Positions 36,419 through 45,443 of a stretch of 64,000 bases of DNA are shown piece by piece. Origin of the DNA: Planctomycetota bacterium (lineage in GTDB: Bacteria > Planctomycetota > SZUA-567 > H5-PLA8); the NCBI GenBank assembly GCA_023150555.1, contig JAKLKQ010000010.1, forward strand, positions 1-64,000. The letters run 5' to 3'. The notes under the pieces were generated by a model. The model searched no databases, was not told the DNA's origin, and saw nothing but the letters and a program-made list of their open reading frames with translations. Each line of letters opens with the position of its first letter. Positions within the stretch are counted from its first letter, which is position 1. The translations under genes were made by a program, and so were the position numbers.

Positions 36419-37975
36419 TTACTTGTAGAGCGGCATGTAACGGTAGTAGACCTCCAGACACAGGCAGCCCAGTGCCGTCTGGCCGACCCGGCCCCAGAAG
36501 CCCGAGTAGTCGCCGACCGGATCCCACGAACCGTCTTCGTCACCGCCGCGGCGCTGGTTGTCGCAAAGCGCCTTCTTCATCGCGGTATTCCAGCGCGTCC
36601 AGTTGTCGCCGCCCTGTTGGAAGACACACAGCGTCCCATAGTACCAGTAGTACAGGTCCACGTTGCCGCCGTTGGCGCCCCAAGCGGGCACGCCACCCCG
36701 GTTCATGAACCAGTCCACGCCGCCCTGCAGGTCCTCCTTTTTCCAGCCCAGGAACTGCCGGCCCAGGCAGCCGATCGCCGTGCGCCGATGCGAGACATCG
36801 CTGCTGCTCGTGTAGCCGTAGACGTGCCCTCCGCCATAGGCGGAATCCGCGGCCGCCGCGTTCTTGTTCTCCACGCTGTCCAGGAAGCGGATCGCGCCGT
36901 CGAAGGCCGCCGGATCGACGCGCAGCCCTGCCACCTTCGCTGACTTCAGCTGCATGATGAACCAGCCGGTCACGCTGAGGTCGCAGACGGTGCTCTTGGG
37001 CGCGTAGCGCCAGCCGCTCTTGTCCGACGCCTCGCCTTTCTGGTGGATATCCACCGAGTAGTTCACGCCCTTCTGGGCCGAGGCCTTCGTGCTGTCGTTG
37101 CGGCCCATGCCCGCCGCTTCCGCCATCGCCAGCCCGGCGATCGCGTGGCTGTAGCCGATCCCGTGGCCTTCCTCGCCTGCGCGGTAGTACGAGCCGTCGG
37201 GGTTCTGGATCGACTTCAGCCAGGATACGGCGCGCTGCACGTTGAGCTTATGCTCGCCTGTCTGCTCCGTATGCCCCGCCCCCAGAAAGCTGAGCAGCGC
37301 TAAACCGGTCATGGCCACGTCGGCGTTCTTGCCGCCGTACTTCTGGCAGTCCCAGCGGCCGTCGGGCTCCTGGTGCCGGGCCAACCAGCGCAGCGCCGAA
37401 GCGACCGCGTCCTCGGTGGCGGGACCGCCGCCGCCGTTCTGGACCAGCCTCTTGCGCCCGCCGGGCCCACGCTGGCCAAACTGCCCGCCGCCGCCGCCGC
37501 CGGTGCCCATCGCCGCGACGGTGCCGGTGCCGCCCAAAGGCACGTCCGAGATCGCGTTCTCGTCGCCGCGCGCCTTGGCGTCGTCCATGTCGTCGGCTGT
37601 CTCCACGTGGTCCGCGAACTCGACCACTTCATGCGTGACGACGGGGTGCTCGATAGGCTCCAGCGTTGGATCCTCGGGCGTGACCTTCTTGAAGACGTCC
37701 GTCGGCTTCTTCTCGTCGTACTCCGGCGGCTTCTGCTTGGTGAGGTCGGTGACGATCAGCAGATCCGAGTGCGCGGCGCGCATGACCACCATGCCGATCA
37801 GGAAGACCAGCAGGATCATCAGGCCGTGGAACGCGCCCGAGATCACCCACCACGGCGCGCTTCCGAATTGCTGCGAGAGCGACTCGAAGAGCCCGGTGGA
37901 CGCGGAGGCGCCCTCGATCTCCTCGAGTTCCTCGTCGATGACCTGGTCCTGGACCGGCTGCTGGTGTCTGGACAT
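36419..37975 (-). CDS. Membrane-anchored prenyltransferase/squalene-cyclase-like toroid protein (paralogue 2)
   Basis: The protein has 518 residues; the ATG at 37975 has GAAAGGAG upstream. The architecture matches its neighbours: an acidic N-terminus, FGSAPWWVISGAFHG plus one membrane helix, a linker rich in Gly (GTGGGGGGQFGQRGPGG), then squalene-oxidase repeats (ALRWLARHQEPDGRWDCQKYG, AVSWLKSIQNPDGSYYRAG, GCLGRQFLGW). It is closer to paralogue 3 than to paralogue 1 across the linker (the ENAISDVPLGGTGTVAA segment is shared). Probably on the outer face of the inner membrane; function unknown. Confidence 0.88.
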   Translation of the reverse strand: MSRHQQPVQDQVIDEELEEIEGASASTGLFESLSQQFGSAPWWVISGAFHGLMILLVFLIGMVVMRAAHSDLLIVTDLTKQKPPEYDEKKPTDVFKKVTPEDPTLEPIEHPVVTHEVVEFADHVETADDMDDAKARGDENAISDVPLGGTGTVAAMGTGGGGGGQFGQRGPGGRKRLVQNGGGGPATEDAVASALRWLARHQEPDGRWDCQKYGGKNADVAMTGLALLSFLGAGHTEQTGEHKLNVQRAVSWLKSIQNPDGSYYRAGEEGHGIGYSHAIAGLAMAEAAGMGRNDSTKASAQKGVNYSVDIHQKGEASDKSGWRYAPKSTVCDLSVTGWFIMQLKSAKVAGLRVDPAAFDGAIRFLDSVENKNAAAADSAYGGGHVYGYTSSSDVSHRRTAIGCLGRQFLGWKKEDLQGGVDWFMNRGGVPAWGANGGNVDLYYWYYGTLCVFQQGGDNWTRWNTAMKKALCDNQRRGGDEDGSWDPVGDYSGFWGRVGQTALGCLCLEVYYRYMPLYK

Positions 37976-38110
37976 CGCCCGTCTCCTTTCGTTCCTGCCC
38001 CATCCCGGCGATCATGCCGGTTGCGTGGCGAGGAACGCTATTGGCGTGCGATGGTTCAGCGGATTCGCGAGGAAATTTTTCGAGCCTGGAAGCCAAACGA
38101 GACAAAAAAA

Positions 38111-38134
38111 AGAGGGCCGGTTGCCCGGCCCTCT
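38111..38134 (-). terminator. Intrinsic terminator with U-tract downstream of toroid paralogue 3
   Basis: The stem AGAGGGCCGG/CCGGCCCTCT has a 4-base loop. On the minus strand it is followed by a run of eight or so T, a textbook rho-independent terminator. Confidence 0.92.
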
Positions 38135-38176
38135 CTTCCCCTTGTGCGAGGGTTGGTGTGCGGTGGTTGGGTCCGA

Positions 38177-39739
38177 TTACTCCTTGTACAGCGGCAGGTA
38201 GCGGTAGTAGACCTCCAGACAGAGGCAGCCCAGTGCCGTCTGGCCGACGCGGCCCCAGTAGCCCGAGTAGTCGCCCACCGGGTCCCAGGAGCCGTCTTCG
38301 TCGCCGCCGCGGCGCTGGTTGTCGCAGAGCGCCTTCTTCATGCTCTCATTCCAGTTCTTCCACACGTCGCCGCCCTGCTGGAAGACGCAGAGGGTGCCGT
38401 AGTACCAGTAGTACAGGTCCACGCTGCCGCCGTTGGCTCCCCAGTTCGGCACGCCGCCCTTGTTGACAAACCAGTCCACACCGCCCTGCAGGTCTTCCTT
38501 CTTCCAGCCCAGGAACTGGCGACCCAGGCAGCCGATCGCGGTCCGGCGGTGGCTGACGCTGTTGGCATCGGTGTAGCCGTAGACGTGCCCGCCGCTGCCG
38601 AAGCTGGCGTCGGCACCGCCGCCGCCGGCACCCTTGTTCTGGACGCTGTCCAGGAACTTGATGGCGCCGTCGAAGCCCGCGGGATCGACCTTCAGGCCCG
38701 CCACCTTGGCGGACTTCAACTGCATGATGAACCAGCCCGAGACGGAGATGTCGCCGGTGGCGCTCTTCGCGGCGTAGCGCCAGCCCAGCTTTTCCGAAGC
38801 ATCGCCCTTCTGGTGGATGTCGATGGAGTAGTCCACGCCCTTCTGCGCCGAAGCCACGGTGCCGGGGACGCGGCCCATGCCGGCGGCCTCGGCCATTGCA
38901 AGTCCTGCAATGGCATGGTGATAGCCAATGCCGTGGGTCTCGCCGTTTTTGAAGTACGAACCGTCGGCGTTCTGAATGGACTTCATCCAGGCGACCGCGC
39001 GGGTGACGTTGTCCTTGTACTGGCCGACCTTCTCCGTGTGTCCGGCGCCCAGGAAGGCCAGCAGCGCCAGCCCGCACATGGCCACGTCGGCCTGCTTGCC
39101 GCCGTACTTCTGGCAGTCCCAGTGGCCGTCGGCTTCCTGGTGCTTGGCCAGCCAGCGCAGCGCCGCGTCGACCGCGGACTCGGTGGCCTTGCCGCCGCCG
39201 CCGCGCATCGCCAAGCGCCTGCGGCCGCCGACGCCGCGGTGCCCGAAGGCGCCGCCGCCGCCGCCGCCCAGGCCGATCGCCGCGACCGTGCCCGTGCCGC
39301 CCAGGGGGACGTCCGAGATGGCGTTCTCGTCGCCGCGCGCCTGGTTGTCGTCCATGTTGTCGTCGGTCTCGTTGTGGTCCGCGAACTCGACGACTTCATG
39401 CGTAACTACAGGATTCTCAATGGGTTCCTGGTTCTCGTCCAGGGGCACCGGCTTCTTGAAGATGTCGCGCTCCTTCTTCTCGTCGTATTCCGGCGGCACG
39501 GGCTTTTCCAGGCTGGTGGCGATGACCACCGAGTCCTGCTTCGCCTGCATGACCACCATGCCGATCAGGAAGACCAGCAGGATCATCAGGCCGTGGAACG
39601 CGCCCGAGATCACCCACCAGGGTGCCGAGCCAAACTGGTCCGAGAGCGAGTCGAGGAATCCGCCTCCGCCTGCGCCTTCCTCTTCTTCCAGCTCTTCGTC
39701 GAGCAGTTCTTCGTCTACCTGTTCTTCAAACTTGGCCAT
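38177..39739 (-). CDS. Membrane-anchored prenyltransferase/squalene-cyclase-like toroid protein (paralogue 3)
   Basis: The protein has 520 residues; the ATG at 39739 follows AAGGAG. The N-terminus is strikingly acidic (EEQVDEELLDEELEEEEGAG). Then come FGSAPWWVISGAFHG and a membrane helix, a Gly-rich linker, and squalene-oxidase repeats (ALRWLAKHQEADGHWDCQKYG, AVAWMKSIQNADGSYFKNG). The C-terminus (GSWDPVGDYSGYWGRVGQTAL) is shared with both neighbours. The three genes arose by tandem duplication, but separate terminators show they are independently transcribed. The acidic tail, exposed to the cytoplasm, may be the part that differs in partner choice. Confidence 0.88.
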   Translation of the reverse strand: MAKFEEQVDEELLDEELEEEEGAGGGGFLDSLSDQFGSAPWWVISGAFHGLMILLVFLIGMVVMQAKQDSVVIATSLEKPVPPEYDEKKERDIFKKPVPLDENQEPIENPVVTHEVVEFADHNETDDNMDDNQARGDENAISDVPLGGTGTVAAIGLGGGGGGAFGHRGVGGRRRLAMRGGGGKATESAVDAALRWLAKHQEADGHWDCQKYGGKQADVAMCGLALLAFLGAGHTEKVGQYKDNVTRAVAWMKSIQNADGSYFKNGETHGIGYHHAIAGLAMAEAAGMGRVPGTVASAQKGVDYSIDIHQKGDASEKLGWRYAAKSATGDISVSGWFIMQLKSAKVAGLKVDPAGFDGAIKFLDSVQNKGAGGGGADASFGSGGHVYGYTDANSVSHRRTAIGCLGRQFLGWKKEDLQGGVDWFVNKGGVPNWGANGGSVDLYYWYYGTLCVFQQGGDVWKNWNESMKKALCDNQRRGGDEDGSWDPVGDYSGYWGRVGQTALGCLCLEVYYRYLPLYKE

Positions 39740-40107
39740 CGCTTCGTCTCCTTCTAGGACCTTTAAACCCGTAAACCCCCACACACCAAGGTGCTAGCTG
39801 CACATGTTGCTTAACGCATGATCGGCTTCCGGCGTTCAATGAATCTGCACAAAATTTGGATTCCTGCCGCACCCCATCTTCCGGAGATCATGGAACGCAT
39901 TCATTTCATAACTTGCTTTAAATAAACAAGTTATGAACTCCATGAAACCCCGCTCTTTTTATGGAGATCGCCGATAGCAATTGTCTGGATTATCTTGACC
40001 GCCCGAGCCCGGCCAGCATAGAATAAAACGATCGAGCCGAAGCCCGCGGCCGGGCATTGATCGCCCGCGCGTGCGATTCGGCCGAGACGAAGGGCTTCCT
40101 GCGGAGT

Positions 40108-41442
40108 ATGGTCATGAACGAACGCGCCGCCGCCGCATTGCGCAAGGAGCACGCCGTGTCGGGCAATCAGGCTTCGAGCACCAGGACGCCCAGCACCCGC
40201 GAGAACACCCCGCTGGATCCGGCCAAGCTGCGCCAGGACTTTCCCTGCCTGAAGCAGAAGGTCCACGGCGACAAGCGTCTCGTCTACCTCGACAGCGCCG
40301 CAACCAGCCAGAAGCCACTCCACGTGATCCAGGCGATCGACGAGTTCTACCGCACCAGCAACGCCAACGTGCACCGCGGGTTGCACGTGCTGGCCGAGAA
40401 GGCCACCGAAATCTACGAATGCGCCCGCACGCGCGTCAGCTGGTTCATCAACGCCAGCCGCCCCAGCGAGATCGTCTGGACGAAGAACGCGACCGAGGCC
40501 CTCAACCTCGTCGCGCACAGCTACGCCCGCAAGCATCTGAAAGCCGGCGACGAGGTCGTCTACACGCGCATGGAGCACCACAGCAACCTGGTGCCGTGGC
40601 AGCTCTTAGCGAAGGAACGCGGCATCGTCCTGCGCGCCGTGGAACTCAATCCCGATGGTACGCTGCGGCTCGAGGACCTCGACAGGTTCCTCGCCGGCGG
40701 CAAGGTCAAGATCGTCGCCGTCACGCACGTCTCGAACGTCCTCGGCACCATCAACCCCGTCGCCGAGATCGCCGCGAAGGTCCACGCCGCGGGCGCGGTG
40801 CTGGTCGTCGACGGCTGCCAGGGCGCACCGCATCTGCCCGTCGACGTGCGCGCGCTCTCCGCGGACTTCTACGCCTTCAGCGCGCATAAGATGTTGGGGC
40901 CCACGGGCTTGGGCGTTCTGTACGGGCGCTACGAGTTGCTCGAGAAGATGCAGCCGTTCCTGGGCGGCGGCGAGATGATCGAGGAAGTCCACATCGACCG
41001 CTCGACCTACAAGCAGCCGCCGCTGCGCTTCGAGGCCGGCACGCCTCCGATCGCGCAGACCGCCGGCATGGTGGCCGCCACCGAGTACCTCGGCAAGCTG
41101 GGCATGGCGCGCGTGCGCGAGCACGAAAAGGAGCTGGTCGCCTACGCGCTCGATCGCCTTAACCGCGTGAAGGGCATGAAGTTGCATGGGCCGGCGAATC
41201 CGGAGATCCGCGCCGCGGTCTTCAGCTTCGAACTCGGCGAGATCCACGCGCACGACATCGCGCAGGTCTTGGACAGCGAAGGCATCGCCGTGCGCGCGGG
41301 GCACCACTGCGCGCAGCCGCTGATGGAATGGCTCGGCGCGGCGTCCACCACGCGCGCCAGCGGCTACCTCTACACGTCGTTCGACGAGATCGACGCGCTG
41401 GTGAAGGGCCTCGAGAAGGTCCGCAGCTACTTCGGCGCTTAA
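40108..41442 (+). CDS. sufS: SufS-type cysteine desulfurase
   Basis: The protein has 444 residues from the ATG at 40108 (GGAG upstream; a second ATG two codons on). It is a fold-type I PLP enzyme with NVHRGLHVLAEKAT near the N-terminus, EHHSNLVPW, DGCQGAPHLPVD, the PLP lysine in SAHKMLGPTG and the active-site cysteine in AGHHCAQPLM. These signatures separate SufS (group II) from IscS. It supplies persulfide sulfur for Fe-S assembly. No SufB, SufC, SufD or SufU lies beside it. An IscA-like gene is 14 kb away. Confidence 0.95.
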   Translation: MVMNERAAAALRKEHAVSGNQASSTRTPSTRENTPLDPAKLRQDFPCLKQKVHGDKRLVYLDSAATSQKPLHVIQAIDEFYRTSNANVHRGLHVLAEKATEIYECARTRVSWFINASRPSEIVWTKNATEALNLVAHSYARKHLKAGDEVVYTRMEHHSNLVPWQLLAKERGIVLRAVELNPDGTLRLEDLDRFLAGGKVKIVAVTHVSNVLGTINPVAEIAAKVHAAGAVLVVDGCQGAPHLPVDVRALSADFYAFSAHKMLGPTGLGVLYGRYELLEKMQPFLGGGEMIEEVHIDRSTYKQPPLRFEAGTPPIAQTAGMVAATEYLGKLGMARVREHEKELVAYALDRLNRVKGMKLHGPANPEIRAAVFSFELGEIHAHDIAQVLDSEGIAVRAGHHCAQPLMEWLGAASTTRASGYLYTSFDEIDALVKGLEKVRSYFGA

Positions 41443-42265
41443 TTAACGATCCAAACTGACAAAAAATGTCGGTCGCGAGATTTCGCGAATCACGTCGTGC
41501 TGCGCGAGGTGCTGGAGTGCACATGGCGATTTGTATCGAATTAATTACGAATCGCACATGGTGCATTAACGCGCACGCTACGAGATCCTTGGACTTACGA
41601 CGATTTTGCACGCCGTGCTGCGCGGGGTGCAAATAGGGCTTACGTGAACGGCGGGTGTTACTTTGCACCATGTAGATGTGTTACATTGCTCAAGGTGAAA
41701 TATACGCTTTGCGTATTGCCAGGGGCGAGGGGTCAGGGGCGAGGGTTGAGAACGGAAAGACCGGCAAGCGGCAAGCGGCAAGAACCAAAATACTGAAAAG
41801 CAGCAAAAGGAAAACGGTTCACGGCTCGCGAATTGTTACACCAAGGAAATAGGCAGGGGCGAGCGGCGAGACAATAAATCGGAAAAACAGCGAAAGGAAA
41901 AGCAGCCGCCAAACCGTATCGCGATCCGTGAGTGCCACACCACGAAGTGGTGTGCCAAGTACGCTTCCCAAATCTCCCCCGCGCGCTGCCGCATCACCCA
42001 GCGCTCCGCAAAACGCCTGCGCGTAGCGCGGGTATTTACCCGTGCATCTGTGGCGGAAAGCAGAACGGATGCGATAATCTATCAAGGCCGTGTAGCGAGC
42101 AGTGAGTGCCACGGTCACGAAGTGCCGTGCCGGTAACGCGGGGACCTTCGCACTTACGGCACACCACTCCGTGGTGATGGCACCCAAAAATGGGGCGACA
42201 CGGAGACCGGAAGCAACGAATCGTGCTGGGCCACCCGCCAGGATTTCTTGGGAGGCGCAGTGACC
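41443..42265. repeat. Gene-poor stretch with small repeats and hairpins
   Basis: A 17-base unit starting CGTGCTGCGCG occurs twice with one mismatch (41496-41512, 41614-41630). Small hairpins include ATACGC-TTT-GCGTAT (41702-41716), CACACCAC-GAA-GTGGTGTG (41936-41954) and CACCAC-TCC-GTGGTG (42162-42176), plus a related copy near 42110-42131. The purine-rich unit GGGGCGAGG recurs near 41725-41750 and 41850. A minus-strand frame at 41819-42310 has no ribosome-binding site or domain and is not called. Confidence 0.5.
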
Positions 42266-42673
42266 ATGATCATCCCAGAATTCCCACTTCCCGCGCTTCT
42301 CGAGGGACATTTAAAAGCAGGCGGCCGTCGTCTGACCGAGCTTGAACAGGCAAGATTGAAAGCACTCCTGACGCGCCTTGAAAGCCCCCGGCCGAGACTA
42401 TGGAGGTATGAACAAATCGTGTCTCAGCATAAGTTTTGGAGTACGCCGGCGGCCAATTTTTACTTGGGCACGGAAGGCTCAATTTTCATTCCAGGACGAG
42501 TCGATCCGAAACGTACCTTGATCATTGGTGAGGCCGATGAAGACAGTCCGATTGCGCTAGACTACCGTAACGAGATTCCGCGAGTCATCTATCTGGGGGA
42601 CGACGGACCGCAACCGGTCTGGATTGAATTGGCATCGAGTTACGAGAATCTGATAGACAAACTTTCCGGTTGA
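42266..42673 (+). CDS. SMI1/KNR4 (SUKH)-like protein
   Basis: The protein has 135 residues; the ATG at 42266 follows GGGAGG. Its C-terminal half matches the SUKH pattern: an acidic strand (GEADEDSPIALDYR), then PRVIYLGDDG and a final I-E-L-A-S-S-Y-E-N-L-I-D segment. SUKH proteins are often immunity proteins for polymorphic toxins, but some are housekeeping. No toxin gene is next to it, so it is an orphan here. Confidence 0.65.
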   Translation: MIIPEFPLPALLEGHLKAGGRRLTELEQARLKALLTRLESPRPRLWRYEQIVSQHKFWSTPAANFYLGTEGSIFIPGRVDPKRTLIIGEADEDSPIALDYRNEIPRVIYLGDDGPQPVWIELASSYENLIDKLSG

Positions 42674-42705
42674 CGTCGAAGGGTTCTTGTGTGCCGCCGC
42701 GGCGC

Positions 42706-43317
42706 CTACTTCACCGGCACGTCGCGCTCCTGCTTCTGCCGCCAGGCGTCCTCGACGTCGCGGGCGATGGGCCACAGCGCCTCCAGGTCGGTGCGGTCGT
42801 GGGTCGAACAGGTTCCGTCAACGAACTTCTCGCTCGTGAGCGGGCGCCCGCTATCGCGCGTTTCGACTTCGATCCAATCCTGCGTGGTGCAGCCGCCGTC
42901 GCCCTTCAAGCCGCGGTAGAAGGTGAGCAGGTTGTCGAGTTTCACGGCTTGCTCCGGGCCGAGTTGCTTGCTGCCCAGCACCGTCTCGGCGCCTTCCCTG
43001 GTCAAGGACGCAACCTCCACGGCGAGGCCGCCCTCGTTGCGGAAGGTCATCCGGTAGCGCACGTTGTGAAAGCATCCGCTGCTTTCAAACCGCACCACGA
43101 TCTCGCGGTCTCCGTCCAGCGTCGCGAAGGTGACCGGCCCTCGCGGTTCGGCGCGCGCGCCGGCGCGGGTCGTGGTGAGGGTTTCCGGCTTTGGCGGCGG
43201 TTCGGCAGTATCGGTGGAATCGGCATCCGCGAAGCCGTCCGGCGGCGCGTAACTCAGCGCCACGAACAGCCCCGCGGCCAGAACAAAGGCCACGATTCCG
43301 GTCAGCGACGATCGCAC
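42706..43317 (-). CDS. Membrane-anchored protein of unknown function
   Basis: From a GTG at 43317 (GAGGGGGG upstream) the protein has 203 residues. The N-terminal hydrophobic helix (SLTGIVAFVLAAGLFVAL) is followed by a Pro/Thr-rich linker and a soluble domain. That domain has four cysteines (GCFHNV, GGCTTQDW and GTCSTHDR) and a RFESSGCFHN strand. It reads like a lipoprotein- or periplasm-facing domain with possible disulfides. A longer frame reaches 43542, but its extra part has atypical composition. Confidence 0.7.
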   Translation of the reverse strand: MRSSLTGIVAFVLAAGLFVALSYAPPDGFADADSTDTAEPPPKPETLTTTRAGARAEPRGPVTFATLDGDREIVVRFESSGCFHNVRYRMTFRNEGGLAVEVASLTREGAETVLGSKQLGPEQAVKLDNLLTFYRGLKGDGGCTTQDWIEVETRDSGRPLTSEKFVDGTCSTHDRTDLEALWPIARDVEDAWRQKQERDVPVK

Positions 43318-43626
43318 GAGCAGGCCCCCCTCACTTCTTCTCCCTCGCTCACCCTTTTCCTTTCCCTGGCATACACGCGACGAGCACCGCGGTAACCGAA
43401 ATTCGGGCGAAATCGGCACTTGCCGGGCCGCTTTCATTGGCGCGATGATGCCGGCCCCGAAACCGGAGAGGATCCGCGCCTTGAAAGATTCCAGCGCGAA
43501 CGCCTGCCCCTGCGCAGCGTTGTCCGATCGGCATCCGGGCAAGGACCTGGACGATCTGCCGGAGCTGAAGGCGCGCGTGGCGTGGCCCTGGCTTGAGACC
43601 CGGAACTCGGAACCCGGGACCCGCCG

Positions 43627-44169
43627 CTAATAGATCCGCACGCGCGGGTCGGCGTAGCGGATGTTCGACTGCCAGGAATACAGCTTCAGGTCGCCGGCGG
43701 CGAATTCGGCTTCGCGCACCTGGTTGACCAGTTTCCCGTTCACGTACGTGGTGATGGACTCGCCGCGCACCGCCAGTTCCACCGCGTACTCCGTGCCCTG
43801 GCGCAGCTCGTGATTGACCGCGCTGAGGATCGTTCTGGATTGGGGCTTGGTGCGGTCGTGCTTCTTCAGCACCACTGCCTGCATGCCGTACATCAGGTCC
43901 AGCTCATAGCTCTGCTTCCCGTCCTCGGAACAACGAAACAGGATCGAGCCGTTGCCGCCGGCGATGGTGGTCATGCCGCAGGCGAACTCGAAGTCGCCGC
44001 CGATCGCGGGGCAAATGTCCAGGGCGGCGTGCTGTGCGGGCTTTTCGGCGGAGAGCGCGCCGTTGGCGAGCGTCCACGCGCCGGCGTGCTTGAAGTCCTC
44101 CACGCGCTTGCCGTCCAGGATTTTCGTCCAGCCGGTCTCGCCGCGGCTCGTCCAGATCGTCTCGCGCAT
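43627..44169 (-). CDS. DUF1080 (concanavalin-like) protein
   Basis: The protein has 180 residues; the ATG at 44169 follows ATAAAGAGG. It has the 3-keto-disaccharide hydrolase/DUF1080 beta-sandwich pattern (WTLANGALSAEKP, GDFEFACGMTT, NGSILFRC, YELDLMYGMQ and a final DPRVRIY). It lacks a signal peptide, unlike most family members, so it is either cytoplasmic or a shorter paralogue. The substrate is unknown. Next gene upstream is a glyoxalase-fold protein. Confidence 0.82.
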   Translation of the reverse strand: MRETIWTSRGETGWTKILDGKRVEDFKHAGAWTLANGALSAEKPAQHAALDICPAIGGDFEFACGMTTIAGGNGSILFRCSEDGKQSYELDLMYGMQAVVLKKHDRTKPQSRTILSAVNHELRQGTEYAVELAVRGESITTYVNGKLVNQVREAEFAAGDLKLYSWQSNIRYADPRVRIY

Positions 44170-44206
44170 GGAATCCCCTCTTTATAGAATGCGTCGCCCT
44201 TCGCGC

Positions 44207-44578
44207 TCAGCGCGCGCAGTAGAACTGCAAGCCGTTGCGGTACGGGTCGCGCACGTGAAACTCGCGCGTGCCCCACGGCGTGTCCATCACCTTCGAAGCG
44301 TCGGACAGCGCGCCTGCGGCCAGAAACTCCGCGTACAGCGCGTCGGGGTTGTCCACCACGAAGCGCGTGTTGGGACGGTCGCCCTTGTGCGCGAACTCGG
44401 CCGCGTCGTGCCACTGCAGGTGCAGTTCGGCGCCGCCGCGGCGCACGCCCGCGTAGCGCGGGTCCCTCGGGTTGTCGACGAAACACTTCTCAAAACCAAG
44501 CTTTGCATAGAAGGCCAGCGCGGCCGGCACGTCGCCGACCATCAGGACGGGCTGCACGGATTGAACGGTCGCGGGCAT
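44207..44578 (-). CDS. Glyoxalase/VOC superfamily protein
   Basis: The protein has 123 residues; the ATG at 44578 follows GGGAGG. It has paired VOC modules: VLMVGDVPAALAFYAKLGFEK, a His/Glu strand (ELHLQWHDAAE), then FVVDNPDALYAEFLAAGA and a C-terminal REFHVRDPYRNGLQFY, which carries the last metal ligands or a drug-binding surface. The activity cannot be assigned between lyase, dioxygenase and antibiotic binding. Confidence 0.87.
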   Translation of the reverse strand: MPATVQSVQPVLMVGDVPAALAFYAKLGFEKCFVDNPRDPRYAGVRRGGAELHLQWHDAAEFAHKGDRPNTRFVVDNPDALYAEFLAAGALSDASKVMDTPWGTREFHVRDPYRNGLQFYCAR

Positions 44579-44677
44579 GGCGGAAGCCTCCCGTCTGCAT
44601 TCGGCGAGTCCGGAAGGCCCCATGGTATCCCGGATTTCCACGGCAGCAACCGTCCGGTGTCTCCCGCCGGAAACGAC

Positions 44678-44701
44678 AAAGGCGGCCCGAAGGCCGCCTT
44701 T
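44678..44701. terminator. Intrinsic terminator
   Basis: The 10-bp stem AAAGGCGGCC/GGCCGCCTTT around the loop CGAA lies 22 bases past the end of the secreted-protein gene at 44723. Confidence 0.85.
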
Positions 44702-44722
44702 GCGCGGGATGCCGGAGCGCGC

Positions 44723-45370
44723 TTACTCGCCGTAGGACGTCAGGACCATCGAGGGTTTGCCGCCGGCGTCCTCGGTCTTGACCAGGCCGCCCATCAGCGC
44801 CGGAACCTGCTTGCTGTAGTACGTCTTGCCGGAGGAGACGCCGCCGACCTTCGTCTCGGAGACGGTGCAGTCGAACGACCTGCCCGCGGCCTCGACCTTG
44901 GCGCTCTCGTCCTTCACCACGTACTTCGCCTCGCCCTTCTGGACCGTGCCGGCCATATCGGTGGTGGACAGGATCGTGATCGAGTCAGCGGTCTTTTCGA
45001 CGCACTCGTATCGCATCTTCGAGTTCGGCATCGCCGGATAGGCGTACTCGACAAAGGTCCCCTTCTTGACGTCCTTGTATGCCTCGAAGGCCTCCTTCGT
45101 GATCGTCACTTCGGTCTTCTGCACTTCGCCGGCGGGCGCGGCGGCGGGCGCTTCCTCGGCCGCGGCTTCCTCCTTCTTCGTCTCGGCGGGCGCGGTTACT
45201 TCGGTCTTGGCCTCGGCGGGCGCGGCCTCCTCGGTCTTGGCCTCCTTGCGGCGGCGCTCCTTCTTGGTCTTCTCGCCGACGCCGGGGATGTTCAGCGCAT
45301 GGGCCGACGGCGCGGCGCACAGCCCCGCCAGCAGCAGGCCCAACACGAGGTGAAACGCATGTACGCGCAT
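44723..45370 (-). CDS. Secreted Ala/Glu/Lys-rich protein
   Basis: The protein has 215 residues; the ATG at 45370 follows ATAAAGGAG. A signal peptide (LVLGLLLAGLCAAPSAHA) is followed by a low-complexity Ala-Glu-Lys-Pro linker (about 30-85) and a compact beta-rich domain (about 90-215) with FVEYAYPAMPNSKMRYECVEK and FDCTVSETKV. The two cysteines could pair. There is no recognised family. It is probably periplasmic or surface-exposed. Confidence 0.8.
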   Translation of the reverse strand: MRVHAFHLVLGLLLAGLCAAPSAHALNIPGVGEKTKKERRRKEAKTEEAAPAEAKTEVTAPAETKKEEAAAEEAPAAAPAGEVQKTEVTITKEAFEAYKDVKKGTFVEYAYPAMPNSKMRYECVEKTADSITILSTTDMAGTVQKGEAKYVVKDESAKVEAAGRSFDCTVSETKVGGVSSGKTYYSKQVPALMGGLVKTEDAGGKPSMVLTSYGE

Positions 45371-45443
45371 GACGCACTCCTTTATGGGATTCGGAAACAA
45401 TTCACGATGCGGCGCGAAGAATGTAGCCGCGGGCCGCGCGCTG

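Noticed and set aside
34687..39739. The toroid proteins as squalene-hopene cyclases
   Set aside because: The catalytic DxDD motif is not seen, and the membrane-anchored acidic heads do not fit that enzyme.
37373..39757. Plus-strand open frame of 794 codons opposite the toroid genes
   Set aside because: It is a GC-rich shadow frame antisense to two clearly coding paralogues that have ribosome-binding sites and terminators.
41819..42310. Minus-strand open frame of 163 codons
   Set aside because: It overlaps the SUKH-like gene, has no ribosome-binding site and runs through hairpin repeats; composition is not protein-like.
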